Shown: positions 1-13,220 of the stretch, piece after piece | How positions within the stretch are numbered: position 1 is the first letter of the stretch | Layout of the letters: the number at the start of each line of letters is the position of its first letter | Assembly (NCBI GenBank): GCA_008921705.1 | Contig: VFFE01006970.1 | Span: 1,023,137 to 1,087,136 of the forward strand | Source: Burhinus oedicnemus | Lineage: Eukaryota > Chordata > Aves > Charadriiformes > Burhinidae | Length of the DNA: 64,000 nt | Reading direction: 5' to 3' | The notes under the pieces: generated by a model | The model's input: only the letters and a program-made list of their open reading frames with translations | Told to the model about the DNA's origin: nothing | Database searches by the model: none | Program-made: the position numbers and the translations under genes

Positions 1-1133
1 GTCTCCCAGAGTTCATTACTTAAGGTTTACATTTAGAGGAAAAGCTCTCTCTGCCTTTAAAATTTGACAAACAGATAAAGAGTAAATAGAAATGCCATTT
101 GCTGGCTCAAAATTTAAACCACTGAGCTGCTTAGACCTCTTACCCTTTTGCAAGATCTGCACAAGTGTGCCTAAATGTCACTGTGTTCTGCATTTAATGT
201 GCAACATACTCTGCAGTGGGCTGCACTAACCCACATGATACAGCACTAGAAGACATATTCAGGTTAAAACTAAGAGAGAAAGTGCAAGGAGACAGTAATA
301 CAACAAAAAGCCTTCCAAGTAACCTCCTCAAAAGATAAATTTCCATAATGCTGTCAATGAATTGGGAAGCTAGATCTTTCTTTCTTACATGAACAACCTT
401 TGCACTAGCAATGCTGTAAACCTGCTTCGGTTTTCTCTTGACACAGATGACTAATCGCAGGGAAAAATCTAAAATCAAAAAGACCTGAGGGAAGTAAATA
501 ATGTTAGTTTAGGTTACTATATGAGCAAAGGGAAACAGACAAGCAGAAAAAGCTAAAGGAGAATTAACAGCAGGAGAAATGCAAGCCATTCAGAAAAGCC
601 TGCTGTTTCACCGAGAGCAATGTCAGAGCCTTGGGGATTCCTGGTATTCAGCAGAGATGATGCAAGCTGTAAATGTAAGTCAACTTTGTTTCCCCACTAA
701 TCACAGACCCCATTAAAAAATAGCAAGGGAAAAAAGCCCTGGCAGCAAATTAGATTGAGGTAGGCAGTGAATTTCTGTGGTCCTTTTTGAACTATTGGCA
801 TAAGTCCTGCTCTCCTTCAAAATGGCTACCCTTCCACCAAATCAGAGGTCCTGGAAATGATAGCTCAATGCCGCAGGAGCTGACAGCTCAGTGGAGAATG
901 ATAAGAGGACTAAGGACAGCCAGAAATGGCTCACAAAGTGTCACTGCTCCCACTCCAACCTGCCACTCTGCATTTAGATTTGTATGGTCCTTAATGTAAA
1001 AATAAAATCTCTGAAAAGTTTTCCAAGGAGTGCTCTTCCTTGTTACAACTGTACAAAGAGATTTTTCCACTATCCAGTCACTCCTCCTCTCTCACAGCCA
1101 GGCTTAAAAATACATTTTTCTTCAAGCAGGATA
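1..1133. other. Unique AT-rich sequence, no gene seen
   Basis: I see no repeat family and no recognisable exon here. The open frames are below 100 codons, resemble no family I know, and overlap each other on opposite strands. A short exon could be missed because no homology search was possible. Confidence 0.55.
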
Positions 1134-1404
1134 TATCACAGAATCACAGAATCACAGGGTTGGAAGGGACCTCTGGAGATCATCTAGTCCAACCCCCCTG
1201 CCAGAGCAGGGTCACCTAGAGCAGGTTGCACAGGATGGCGTCCAGGCGGGTTTTGAATGTCTCCAGAGTCGGAGACTCCACCACCTCTCTGGGCAGCCTG
1301 TTCCAGTGCTCTGCCTCCCTCAAAGGAAAGAAGTTCCTCCTCATGTTAAGATGGAACTTCCTATGTTCATGCTTCTGCCCATTATCTCTTGTCCTACAAG
1401 ACAA
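1134..1404 (-). mobile_element. CR1 LINE, 5'-truncated 3' end
   Basis: This is the 3' end of a chicken-repeat-1 (CR1) non-LTR retrotransposon in reverse orientation. The low-coordinate edge carries repeated TCACAGAA units, the complement of the CR1 terminal octamer. The 'GGTTGGAAGGGACC' and 'CATCTAGTCCAACCCCC' blocks of the CR1 3' UTR follow. The minus strand still encodes the last part of ORF2 in one frame (1216-1404), with the family-typical string [18 protein letters not shown]. The match stops abruptly near 1404, where CR1 would continue toward the reverse transcriptase, so the copy is truncated at its 5' end, as most CR1 copies are. By eye it is close to the copy at 30281, differing at roughly 14 of about 255 positions, so both belong to the same subfamily. 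No function is expected. Confidence 0.95.
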
Positions 1405-4400
1405 TACAAACTATTTGCAACAGCGTAGAGTTGAACAGTGTTTCTCACCTTCCTTTAACCTGAGAAATCACTGCCCATCTTGTGCCACAGTGACTCACCG
1501 TATTGTTGCAACTGCTCCTTTATAACCAAGTAAAAATTTGAGCAAACTATGAGTGTTCATTCATTCCTTTTATTTTCTCTCACTGCTTTGTAGAGAAACG
1601 AATATTTATGTTAAGAAAATAAAGTAATTCCAGTCATTTCACGGACCACAGTCTATGTCCCAAGGACCATCTTTGGATCACCAAGTGGGAAGCACTGGTG
1701 GACCAAAGCTTAAAATCTATTTCTAAACCAGCAGGACAGCCTGATGGCAGCACTATTCCCACAAAGCATGGAGTTTCTTTATGACCACAGCTAGACTGCT
1801 TCTGCTACCCTGTCTTAATTACAGCTAGCTTGGCTGACTCTCCAGTGCAAACACACTGACAGAGACCATTAGCAGTGCTTCTTCCCACCAACACTGGTGG
1901 GACACGCACAGCCATAAAGTCGGATCAGGTAAAGGTCAGAGCACACAAACCCTCCAGCATGCTAGCCAAAAGGAAAACATTTAGCTTGAGTTGGAACTGC
2001 TACCTGTAAAAATCAACCATCTGTTAGCTTAGAGACTATCTCTGCCCATCTTCTTCAACTACACACACACATTTAAATATTTATTGAAAGGGAACTTTCC
2101 TTATCAAGACACTTGCTCAGTGTGGCTTCAATAACTCTGACTGAAGTCATAACTAACAGTTTGTCATCTCTGCTAACACACACGCTCAGTTCAGATGAAA
2201 TACCCTCTTTAACCAAGTCCTAAACACAGCTCTATTCCATCAGTTTATTTGAAAACTAAATATATTTGGCACTGTCTTTACTCATTCCTGCATAAAATCA
2301 AGATAAGGAATGAAAGCTCATTGTAAGTAAGGATACAGCAACCTTTGCTAAAGTTTGTCCTACAATGCTTAATCCTTAGGAACTTTGGATCATTTCTGGA
2401 TGTAGGGAACCCAGCTAGCTCATATTTTCATTTCTCATGGAGACACAAAGGATCTGTCCCCTCAGGAATTTTCTAGCATAGATATCAGAGATTAGCTTAA
2501 TATTTTCAGGTATAATGGTAGATTGCTGTAGAAAAATTACTGGGCTGGAAATCTGACCAGAACTTGGTCAGGTTTGGTTTAAACTAGAAAACATTTGATA
2601 GCTACTCTCCAAACAATAATAGAAAGAAATTATTCCCTCTCCAGCTAGCTTTTCAGTTAAAAAAATTTGCACTAACTACGTGTATACTAATCTGAATTTT
2701 GAAATCTATATTTATTTGTGAACTATGTAAAGCTACTAAAATATTTAGGTATTACAGCTACACAAAATCTGTAACTGGACTATTTAACTTAGAATTAGAT
2801 TCAGGATCTCAGTATTGTACCGCATGACACCATGAAACTTTACATCAAGACAGTCATCTTTAGGCTGTCACTTGAACCACTTTCTAGTGCATATATCAGT
2901 TCACAGACCTGCCAGTAAGTACCAAGACTGCCTTCTGGACAGAAGAATTAAGAGTATGTTCAAGACCAAGACATCTTGTAGAGGAAACATTTCATTTCAG
3001 GTTAATTGTTTAAATTTGAAAAGCAATTAGAAAACTAGATTATTCATCAAAGTGATTGGGAGCACTTCATTTTATAAAAACGTAGGGATCTCTCCGCTGA
3101 CAAAAGTGACTTATATAGCAGTCTTAGTCTCTTTTGTTGAAGCTGCACAAATAATTAAACTGTAATGGGGGAAGGACTACCAATCTGGTGTCACCTATGC
3201 GAGTTAAATGTCCTTGCTCCTGGCTACAGGGTCTTTGTAGTGGGGTTTGTCAGTCTCTTCTATCAACACTGTTTCATTTACCCTAAAAATATGATCTCAA
3301 GGCAGCAAGCTAGATTCCTCAGTCCAGTTTTAAGGTACTCACTACAGAAAGAAGGACAGCTGAGTCAATTCCCCATTCAATGAATGTTTAGTTATGCAGA
3401 CAGGGTAGGAAAGTTTCAGTAAAAGAGAATGAGTTTGGTCTTCTAGGAGGCACAAACCACATGCCACTCATCATTTACTCTAAACAGAAAGCCTGTTTCA
3501 AGGCTAGAGGTCAGGCCCAGCTGTGTCCCAAATATATTCTGCTGAAACCTATCTACTCACGTGGGATTTCTTTGAAGAAGTTTAGGTAACACTGTGGGGA
3601 AAGCAATACTGGACTGTTTAAACTGAGCTTCAAATTTAGTATAGATTAGTAATTAATTGCTACCAATAGCCATGCATACTTATGTTTCCACGGTCCTGCT
3701 CTCAGGGCATGTTCAACATGAGAAACATATTTTGTAAGTAGCCTCAATCCAAACCTAGTGAACTGTCTCAGGCTGCTGGGGAGGATGGGGAAGAAGATGC
3801 ATCTGACAAGATAATCCAGTAGGGCTGCAAGGAGTACAAACAGTAGGCAACTTCACCTGTAATATTCTGACAAATACTAATTAATCAAAGGAAGAAAATC
3901 TAAGACACTAGCAAGACAGACAGAAACAACAGCCAAAGACTTGCGATCGTCCCAACAGTTGTTAAATGGCATTGAATTTTAGATATATTGTTAATGTAAT
4001 ATCTTCTGCATTTTTGTTTGCTGAGAAAGCTCTGCCTAAGACAATCAATAACCGGGGCTGGTGTACCACGTGTTACCCAGGAAAACAGTACTCTCCAGGC
4101 ATCCTTTACACTCAGCGGCTCACGCCCATGAAAGATACTAAATCACATCTATTCTTCCAAGCTAGAAATAGGTCTGACAACACTTTAAGATACTGCACAT
4201 GTGAAACCAAGTTGTAGTTTGCCTTGCTAACATCGTTCTTGATACGCTGGTCTGTGGAGATTCCTACTTGTGGGCACAGAAAGACACAGAGCTCTGCTTT
4301 ATGTGAACACCTGCTTTTCAGGCACTTCATTTTGTGAAGAGATGTTCTGCTTCCTCCACGTTGAAACAGAACCTTTTCACGCACCAAGCAAAACTGTTGT

Positions 4401-6911
4401 GTGGAATACAATATTTCTATCTTCTCTCAATGCATCACATTATGAATGATGAACATTCCCATCTGTCTGACCCTCAACATGTCTTCTCAAACACTTAGAC
4501 TTAATCTCTCACTTGAGCTGCACTGCTGTTAATGCCAAAAAGATTCTTCATGTAGACAGGGCTCCAATAGATCCTATTGTTTTCCTCTTCACCCTCTTCG
4601 CTAAAGAAGAAGGAAAATGAATGTGACTATAGTTGAGCATTCTACAAAGAAAGACGGCGGACAAGCCCAAATTCACTCTGTCTACAGACCATGCTGTCAA
4701 CAGGCCAGTAAACATTTGCTTGGCACAACACATGCTCATAAAGCTACACAGCTCCTGGACAACAGCAGTAAGAATGCTTAAGCTTGTTCTCATCTGTCCA
4801 TGGAGATATGTCTCTGGTGGTGAAGAGGGGTCAGGATGCGGCCTACTCCCAGTGCTCTGAATTCATGTGTAAAACTCCCTTCTGCAAGGTGGCATGCTAT
4901 GACAGGCTGGGCAGTAAAACTATGAGTGAGAGTGAAGTCTTGTAGCCTGCATTTATTTCTTGACAAAAGGCTGCAGCTTCAGCCATGGCAAGAGGTTCCT
5001 CTACCATGGGAGGAGGGATTCTCCACCACAGGGGAGAAACACTGCAAAGCACCCGCTGCTGCCTTCACTACCACAGCCATCTGCCCCCTCCTCACTCCAT
5101 GGCTCTTGCAGCCTTCTCCTGCCGCTTATAACCCCCATCGCCACCATCCAGCAGCCAGAGGAGGCTCTGAGGAAGGGGAAAGGGAGGTCATGACTCTAAG
5201 TAGCTGGAAGAGAAGGTGAAGGGCAGGAAAGAAAGACACTCCCTTCAGCAAGTAATAAAGGCTGGAGAGAGGCAGGGGAGAAGAAGAATGGGGCAACATG
5301 GAACTGGTGGTGGGGGTACATTCTCATCACCAAAGTCTCTTACTGCAGTTCTAGAAGCAAACACTTAAAATCTGTTAAAGCCAGGAATGTGAAACAGCAA
5401 ACACAACATTTTGGCAATGTTTCACCACCACCTGCAAAAGCTAAGAATCTGATAAGAAACCGAGTAAATGAGCAGTTCCCACACATGTATGGGATCTTCA
5501 GCCCCTGCATTCTCCTGCCACATGAACTGCTCCCAGAGCCACAGAGCTGGGAAACTCCGGTTCTCCAGTTCTTCCAATTCCAGGCAGATCCACCAAAAAC
5601 CTCAGCAGAGCTGTCCAGAATTCCCCTCTAAATTCAGCAAAAGTTTATTGAACTGGAGTTGCTCTGAATGAAACACAATCTTTTTTGCAAAGGAAGAATT
5701 TTTATTCTTGACCCAACTTCTCCATCTTTAGCAATTTTCCTACATGGTACTGTCTGTTCTCAGACAAACAATGAGAGTGGTGAGCAATAGTCTTTCTCTG
5801 AGAAACACATTTTGCATTTCATGCTCATTTCTATTCTCTTCCACATCCCTGCTGAGGTTTTCTCTCAAAAATTGCTTTAAAACTGTTAACACAGGTGACA
5901 GGTCCTGAAGTCACCTGAGTGACTTTTGCCATTGCGTTAGCTCAAATAAACTAGGGCAAATTACAAGAAAATCAGTTGTGCATCTTTTGCTTCCCTAAGT
6001 GTGGATCAGCTGGAGATACGGCTTTCTGTATTGTAACTTCAGCATTGAAGACTGTTTCGCAATATGAGAAGTATTCTTTGTTGGTGGTAGTTTTCCTGAC
6101 AATTTGTATTTTATACATTATTAAAGCTTAAGGCAATGCAATTACTATTTAATAATTATGGTTAGTACTAATGGCACATCTGTTTGGTTTGAAAAGGCTG
6201 GCTCTGCTTCAGAAAGGCTAGACATCCATTTTATAAACATCTTTGACACCACATAAAACATCAGATGACTGAGAAAGAAACCATAAAGTTGCATGATCAC
6301 AGTTTAGCAGTCTCCCAGCTCATTTTTCATGGCTACCAGAAAGAATGTATGAAACGTGAACCAAGCATGCAGGGTGTAAAGCATTTCAAAAAAATAAGAA
6401 AACTAGGCAACATTTCTTATTTACAATTGCTTTGATTTTCCAGTTCATCAGTCAGATTAATGAAGGGGAATTTTCCCACTTTAGTGATTTTCCTCCTGTG
6501 AATGCAATAAGGACTTTCTGTTTTTAAGGCATTCATGAAACAGTTTAGGAATCCTCTGGGTTTTTGATGCCAGATCCTTCCCTGACATAAAGAGGAACTA
6601 ATGGCTGCAATCACCTAGCCTGCAGCAGCATCAGTGTTTTTAAAATACAAGCCTCTGGATTTTTTAAGGATCAGTGAGATGCTATTTGCAAGGAAGCAAC
6701 TTACTAACAAGGATGGGGGCCTTGCGAGTGGATTGATTTTTCCCATAACTGAAATATTCTTTGCAGTACATTTTGTTTCAAATTCATATTAGCAAAAAGA
6801 ATTACTGACACCTACATGCTAGAACTGATTAATTTCCTGTCCCCTCTGGCTAAAGCTTTATATCACAAAAGATTCCATAGCAGCACACCACTGGCAAGTT
6901 AGAATAGTATT
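1405..6911. other. Unique sequence, no gene seen
   Basis: This is AT-rich, non-repetitive sequence with no recognisable exon. A more GC-rich block at about 4960-5230 has two overlapping plus frames of 97 and 77 codons, rich in Pro, Ser and His, that match no family I know. The frames at 3966-4217 (plus) and 4112-4411 (minus) overlap on opposite strands and look like chance openings. Confidence 0.5.
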
Positions 6912-7348
6912 TCACGGAATCATAGCATGGTTTGGGTTGGAAGGGATCTTAAGATCATCTAGTTCCAATCCCCCTGCCATGGGCAGGGACACCTTCCACT
7001 AGACCAGGTTGCTCAAAGCCCCATCCAGCCTGATCTTGAACACTTCCAGGGATGGGGCAGCCACAACTTCCCTGGGCAACCTGCTCCAGAGTCTCATCAC
7101 CCTCAAAGTAAAGAATTTCTTCCTTACATCTAATCTAAATCTACCCTCTTTCAGCTAAAAACCATTACCCCTCATCCTGTTACTACACACCCTGATAAAG
7201 AGTCCCTCCCCATCTTTCCTGTAGGCCCTCTTGAGATACTGGAAAGCTGCTATAAGGTCTCCCCGAAGCTTTCTCTTCTCCAGGCTGAACAACCCCGACT
7301 TTCTCAGCCTGTCTTCATAGCAGAGGTGCTCCAGCCTTCTGATCATCA
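6912..7348 (-). mobile_element. CR1 LINE, 5'-truncated 3' end
   Basis: This is a reverse-orientation CR1 3' end. The 3' UTR begins at the low edge with CACGGAATCATAG and 'GGTTTGGGTTGGAAGGGATC'. It contains the 'CCATGGGCAGGGACACCTTCC' type block of a subfamily different from the copies at 1134 and 30281. The minus strand at 7155-7349 reads as the ORF2 C-terminus, with RRLEHLCYEDRLRKSGLFSL and LRGDLIAAFQYLKRAY, the conserved segment downstream of the reverse-transcriptase fingers. The copy ends near 7348 by 5' truncation. Many substitutions and an in-frame stop before the usual ORF2 end indicate an old, inactive copy. Confidence 0.95.
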
Positions 7349-7968
7349 ATTTATTTATTTAGTGTCTGGAAAATACAATATATATACAATTTCAGCGAGC
7401 ATTGCATCCGTTTCCACTTTTCCCTTCTGTTCAAAAACTGAGTGAACCGGTCTTCCTAATTCTCATGTATGATGGCATCTTTCGTGGGATCTAGACTTTC
7501 TGCATCACTTTAAGTTTTCAGACTCCTGAAACTGTCAAAGGACAGAGCACTTGCTCAGGCCCTACAGAAGGACTCTCTGGCCTCAGATCATCCTACCTAA
7601 CTTTGGTACCTATGACAAGAGTTCAGTTGCCCAAACTCCTTTTATATTCAGTGAAGAGACAGGCACCTCCAAAAGAGTAGTTCCAACAAGCTCATCAAAC
7701 CTGTCTATTTCTCAACATTAATTACAAAGGAAACCAAGGAGTCTATAGCTGTGTTCTGTATTACTAACCTAGTCTATATTACCAGACAAAGGTCTGCTTC
7801 CCAGTTTTCAGGGGCTACTCATATGCCTTGGTTGTCTTGTGGTGGGACCAGGGCTGACCACACATTGCCCCAATTCTATTTTTCATCTCATACTTTATGT
7901 TCCATGCAAAGGAAGACCAGGTAAAAAGTGGGAAGGAGTGAGGCACCATGCTACATTCGAAGAGGTCC
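7349..7968. other. Unique sequence, no gene seen
   Basis: No repeat family, open frame or regulatory signal is recognisable between the CR1 copy and the LTR-like segment that follows. Confidence 0.5.
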
Positions 7969-8480
7969 TGTCATGGTTTGGATAGGACAAGTCCCCAGCA
8001 CAATCCTTGGGGAGCACTTACCTCTTTAAAAGAAAAGCCTCTGGTGCCATCCACGCAAGACTCACTTCCACCCAGCTCCTTTCTTTCTTTCCATTTTCTC
8101 TCTGTCATGGCATGACATATTCCTGTTACAAACTGTTTTCTCCTCTACTGGAAAAGATAGACTGGACTGGCTGTATTCACCTGCTTGAAGATACAAGCAC
8201 TGCAGGTTTCAGCAAGGGTGGAAGGCAGCTTTGGACCTACATCCTGAAGTTTCATTTAAACCCACAACACAAAGCATGAATGGCACCTCCTGTGGCCACA
8301 TCCACGACAGTATCTCCTGGGGACAGTCTCGAGCCCTAGCCCAGAGAGCTCAGTGAGGTGCGGCCACTATAACATGGAGGTCAGCACAATATTAACTCAC
8401 AGCCTCCCCCTCTTGGGAGTTTGCAGCCAACACTCAATGGTATGCTGGCGGCACTGGGGCTGCTTAGGTTAATGTTAGCT
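7969..8480 (+). mobile_element. Possible decayed LTR (uncertain)
   Basis: The segment opens with TGTCATGGTTTGG, almost the same start as the clear solo LTR at 56999. It is more GC-rich than its surroundings and carries many TG and CA dinucleotides where CpG may have decayed. It resembles my memory of an avian endogenous-retrovirus LTR that begins this way and contains a 'GGTTTCAGCAAGGGTGGAAG' block, seen here near 8205-8224. I could not find a matching CA-ending 3' edge or a target duplication, so the right boundary is a guess. A 90-codon frame at 8007-8279 has no recognisable family. It could be unrelated unique sequence. Confidence 0.35.
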
Positions 8481-9446
8481 CAGGTACGTCTTCACAAACT
8501 GTGTACACAGTGAAGACTACAGTGTACACAGTTCCTAAGCAGAACAACCTTTATTCTTTCTCTTTGTTCAAAGAGGAAGCAAAACCAGCTATTTCCTTGA
8601 AGCAGACTGTGCTTTAACTCCGCTCTGCTTTGAAGCAAACAAACCAGAGTATTACTTAACTTTTCATTATGAGTGCTGAGATGCTCTTAACAAAAGGAGC
8701 TCCTTAAAACTGCATAAAAAGTAGGGGGAAAAATGCCCTGGAAAACGGTTAAAGATCATGTTAGCTTCCCATAGGCAGAGCTTTAGGAACACTGAACTGA
8801 TTTTCTTCAAGCATGGAATCCTTTCCAAGATACTCTGAGGACAGCTCCGGAAAACAATTTTCAAGACAACATATTTAAGTTTAAATGGAGCTCAATTAAA
8901 CTAAATGGGACTTACATAGATAATGATCTGCACACACTATTCCACGGGCTCCAAAGCTAATTTCTAGACTGTTCCCGTAAGGAAAAAAATAATGCGTACT
9001 CCCAGTTATTGAGAAGCATGCTTGCAAATAACACAGAGGAGGGAAAAAGTGGTACATGGCAGAAATTTTTTATCCAAAATTCAAAAAGGTTTCTCAGTTA
9101 ACAGGACTGGGCTAGGGGAAGAAGTAAAGGGTATATAGACCATGGAGTTACCGTCAGGGGCAGAGTTAAACAACGACCCTACACCCCGTCTGGCATTTTC
9201 AGCAAACATCAGGTTTTTGGGGTCTCTGCATCATTTTATCCTCCATCTTAGTTTTAAATCTTTGTTGTCTTGCAATACTGTTTTTTTAATGAGTTTGGAA
9301 AGCTGCATAATTTATAAATTCCACGGTGAGCAAAAGCACAAACATAAGTCTTTGTTTTTAAATACAGCCACATAAAACACTTCTCAGAGGATAAAGCCCA
9401 AACTATACATCAAGTCAGTCAATCAATATGCTGCAGCAGAGCCTAC
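8481..9446. other. Unique sequence, no gene seen
   Basis: AT-rich unique DNA. Near 8500-8531 a short direct repeat, GTGTACACAG, occurs twice about 20 bases apart. Nothing else is recognisable. Confidence 0.5.
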
Positions 9447-9540
9447 ATAATTACTTTTTTCTGGGCTGTAATAGGGCCGCATTGTGCTTTATGGCCATCA
9501 TTAATTATTAAAATAGTTTCCTGCACTAGCGTGCATCCAT
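9447..9540. promoter_or_regulatory. Candidate conserved non-coding element
   Basis: This short block has a composition that often marks vertebrate conserved enhancers. It contains a HOX/CDX-like TTTATGGCC (9488-9496) followed within a few bases by homeodomain-type TTAATTATTAAAAT (9501-9514), next to the unusual CpG-containing words GGGCCGC and TAGCGTGC. This is pattern recognition only. Conservation was not measured. Confidence 0.25.
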
Positions 9541-12500
9541 ACATAGCACCTGCTATCAGTCTTCTCAGGTCAGAGTCTTTCCCACCGACTTGTGTCTGTC
9601 TCGTGGCTATCCATCTAGGCCCTCCAGCATTCCCCTGGGATTGCCGTCAAATGCTGTGCAATGTTTCCCTGGCTCACTGTTCAATCCGTCTCCAAAGTCC
9701 TCGAGTCTTTTGCAATTAAAAACAACCTGTCTACACTTTATTATAAAGAAATACCAGGGAGTTTCAGCCATGTTTATGAATGAATACAGCTTTGCCTTCC
9801 TCCAGTTATATACAAGGACAGCTGCTGGCACAAAAGTTTTAATACAACAAAAAGACGATACACACAACTTGACACCAGTGGGAACCCACTCAAACCAGTC
9901 TGTAGTAGTGGGTGCTCCACAAACAGGTATTTGTAAGCATGTTTTATCTGGTTACCAGCAATATTGTTGAGTGGCCTGAGACCTCCAGTTTCTTGAGTTC
10001 TTAACACCCAAGTCATACAAAAATAAAAGTGGAAAAACTCTCCCAAGATGAACAGTCTTTCCTTTTCAGCACTTACAAAATATCAATTCACTTTCCAAAT
10101 GACAGTAGAAGTATTTTGGCCTGTGGTTTTGCTTAATTTTTTAAATATAAACTCACATCTTTTGGTCTTGTTTCTTGTAACTGTTATATAAATTACCTTT
10201 CTGTTTGTTTTTCTCCTTTTAAGTGCTTTCTCTTTTCAGCTGCAGCCTGGCCTCCTCTTATCTACAATGAGAGGAACAGCCTCCATTTTTAAGATCTGTT
10301 TTTTTCTCATATCTAGCTGGCTGCTTCTTATTCATATTAACTTGGTCATGATTCTTCGTAACAGTAAATGCACAATACGATCTACAGCATTTTTGGTATG
10401 GTTAATAAACAGCATCTAGATACTGACTTGTATACAGAAGTTGTAGACACACATTTGAAGCGTTTCAATTTGCACATATGGTTCTGTCAGTGCTTAATGC
10501 TACCTATGTTTGTGTCAAACTCGTGAGAGAATTTCTGAAGATTTTGTAATAATGTAAAAAAAAAAAGATGACACTTTTAGCAAGTATTATTTCCGTATTT
10601 CACATGATTATTGTCAGAAGCATCTGTCCATATTAGATCCTAACTCTCTGCAGCTGTGTACCTCATTCCAGTTAAAGAAAAAAGACAGGGAGGATATCCT
10701 GGTAAGCCATGAATTAGGGATGGAATGACTTCTTTGGTAGGTGATATCCCTTGAACATACTCATTTAGTATCTAATCCTGCACCATTTGTCCCTATCCCT
10801 TTCTGACTCAACAGCTTTTTATCCCAAAGGAAGAATTTCTGAAAAAGTAATAAGCTAGCAAAGGCACGGCTCGTTTTAGAATTACAGTTTTATTAGCCAC
10901 ATTGCTGTTCTGCAGTTATCACTTCCACAATTCCTCACTTGGGGAACAAGTACTTAAAAGCACCAAGCAACAATACACAACAGGTTAGGACAGAGAGTGA
11001 AGAACAACAACTGCAAGAGGCATTAAAGTAGGTGGTAAATAATATCTCATTGATATTTGCTGACGATACAGGGTTTAGCACTTCCACTCCCATGCAAAGC
11101 TCCACAAAGTCTTTCAGCACCCTAATAAGCCTGTCATTAGGTTTTACACCCTCTCAACTCTGACTACCATATTGCCTAGGATGAACCCACTAATCCACTC
11201 ACCGTTACCAGGTTTACTTGAGGTCTCCCATCATGAAGCAGTTAGGCATGATTCTGCTTCACAAAATCCTGGTTAGATCTCACTGGGAAGACCGTGAAGG
11301 AGACTGATCACTTTCCAGTGTAATACTGTTGAAAAAATTGCATTAACTCCATCACTAGGCCTATCTAAAAAGAAAAAGCAAAGCTCCTTTTTCAGCCTAA
11401 AGCCCACATGGGTTTAAAGTTCAGTTGCGCTGTGACACTGCAGAACACAGCCTGATTCTTCACTGCATCGCCCTGCTCGCGCAGTGGTTTACAGCTGTGC
11501 AAAAGTGAGTGCAGAACATCTGTGCATATTGGTCAGTGTGCTTTGAGCACGTTTTGTACTCTGTAATGAACATCCTGAACTTTATGAGAGCTGAAGCCAC
11601 TGCAAACGAGGAGCAAGATGACATAACAATATATTCTCTCTCTCTTCTTTTACTTATTTTTTTTTTAGTATTAGTTTTAATTTAATTAGACTTTGTGATT
11701 ACTAGGTTTCCACTTAGCAACAACAGCTTCAGCAAGTCTAAACTCCCCAAAGCCCCAGTAAATGGGCTGGCTGCCTGAAATAGTTACAGGAAAGAACCTC
11801 CTAAATATTACCCCTTTCCTCTGGGTATGCTAAAGGCTTCGAGATATCTGCATGGAGAAAATTCCTATATATAGCCAGGTAAATTAAAGATAGAATATTG
11901 AAAAAGATGAACCACTTGTGTAACAATTAAAATGAGTGTAGTACGAACCACAACCTGGACTCAAGCACAGTGTATCAACTGCTTTCATGTACTGTTTTGT
12001 AAGACAACCTACCTTGACTTTCTTGTTGCCTAATGGGCACTAAGAAAAATAAAATCTAGTTTACCATAAGCGTAAGAGATTTTTTTAACCTACTTATTAC
12101 TCTAATCATCCTGTTGAAACTAATCAGTTTAGGCTTTCCAACAATATTATCAAGCTTCTAATAAAATTACATAAAGATACATAAAAAACCCTGTGGAATA
12201 TATTTTTAAAATAATTTATAGTCTGTGTTCAGGAAAAGTCATCACCTGAAAATTCAGTCTAGGTCTGAGATTTTCAGTGCTCAGGAGTGCGGTATTTCAA
12301 AAACTCAGTATGTCCATATTTCAAAAGCTCAGAACAGTCAGAGTCTACAAAATTAAGGGCTGTAATGTAAAACTGATCAGCTCAAATCCCATGATGCTGC
12401 AATCAAAAACAGGAAGTATTCATAGGGTCAAATCTTTATAAAAGCTGTAAAACAGCCTTCAGGTTACCATCCCTAAATTACAGTGTCAAAACTCCTCCAG

Positions 12501-12731
12501 TAAATGAGTTCAGGATATGGCAAAGATACTGTATGCTTGGATTATCTTATTTCAGTTGTTATTAATTTGCTTTGAATAACGAATTCAACACGTCAGTTTA
12601 CAGCTACAGAAAGTACTATTTTATTCAGAGAGTCGTACTAGGAAAGTTTCTTCCTTTCTAAAACACATCAAAGTTTGTAAAATACTCCCCATACTGAAAA
12701 CAGGGAATATAAACTTCTCAAGCACAGCCCC
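9541..12731. other. Unique sequence, no gene seen
   Basis: Unique AT-rich DNA. Plus frame 9590-9970 (126 codons) overlaps two minus frames. It has no recognisable domain, signal peptide or splice context, and I regard it as a chance opening. A short A-run lies near 10557-10566 and a T-run near 11658-11667. Confidence 0.5.
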
Positions 12732-13170
12732 TTATTTTTGTAGATGAGCATATCGTGAGAGTAGTTTCTGTTTCCAACCAGCAGCTGCTACCGTCTCAGC
12801 ATGTGAAAGGCTAAGAAAATTACTGGCTTTTTCACCTGCAAACTTGCTGGTTATATTATCAGAGAGTAATGCAAACGTTTCTCTGGGTCTCAGGTTCTGC
12901 TTCATTGCTGGGTGCCACAGTCTGTCTGTGCAGAGCAATGCAACAGCGTGTGCGAAACCAAAGGACACCAAAGTTGAATTCAGACTGAAATACTGCCCAC
13001 AATTCAGAAGGGAAAATGAGATTCCAGGAAACGCTATTTGTGCTCCGTCATTACTGAATGAATGGGGTAGTGATGGCAAAAAGTTAGAGCTTTTGACTTC
13101 TCTGTCTACAGAAACTGCAGTATTGCAGGTACCCAAAGATTATCTATGCACAGACCGTGCAATTTGGTGA
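12732..13170. other. Both strands open for over 300 bases, function unknown
   Basis: A 134-codon minus frame (12732-13136) and a 108-codon plus frame (12844-13170) overlap almost completely. Neither product matches a family I recognise, and neither shows a clear signal peptide, membrane segment or repeat. In AT-rich DNA this is a mildly unusual stop-free stretch, so a decayed exon or an old mobile-element fragment is possible. Chance is the most likely explanation. Confidence 0.2.
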
Positions 13171-13204
13171 CTACTGTGCATTGGGAAACATTACACTGCA
13201 AAAT

Positions 13205-13220
13205 TATAATAATAATAATT
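13205..13220. repeat. (TAA)n microsatellite, short
   Basis: About four to five ATA/AAT units are followed by TTT. It is a short simple repeat in otherwise unique sequence. Confidence 0.8.

Noticed and set aside
4960..5220. GC-richer block with two plus frames
   Set aside because: I considered it as an exon, but it has no family match, two competing frames, and a Pro/Ser/His-rich composition typical of random translation.
9590..9970. 126-codon plus-strand open frame
   Set aside because: No recognisable domain, overlapping minus frames of similar size, and no supporting splice or promoter context.
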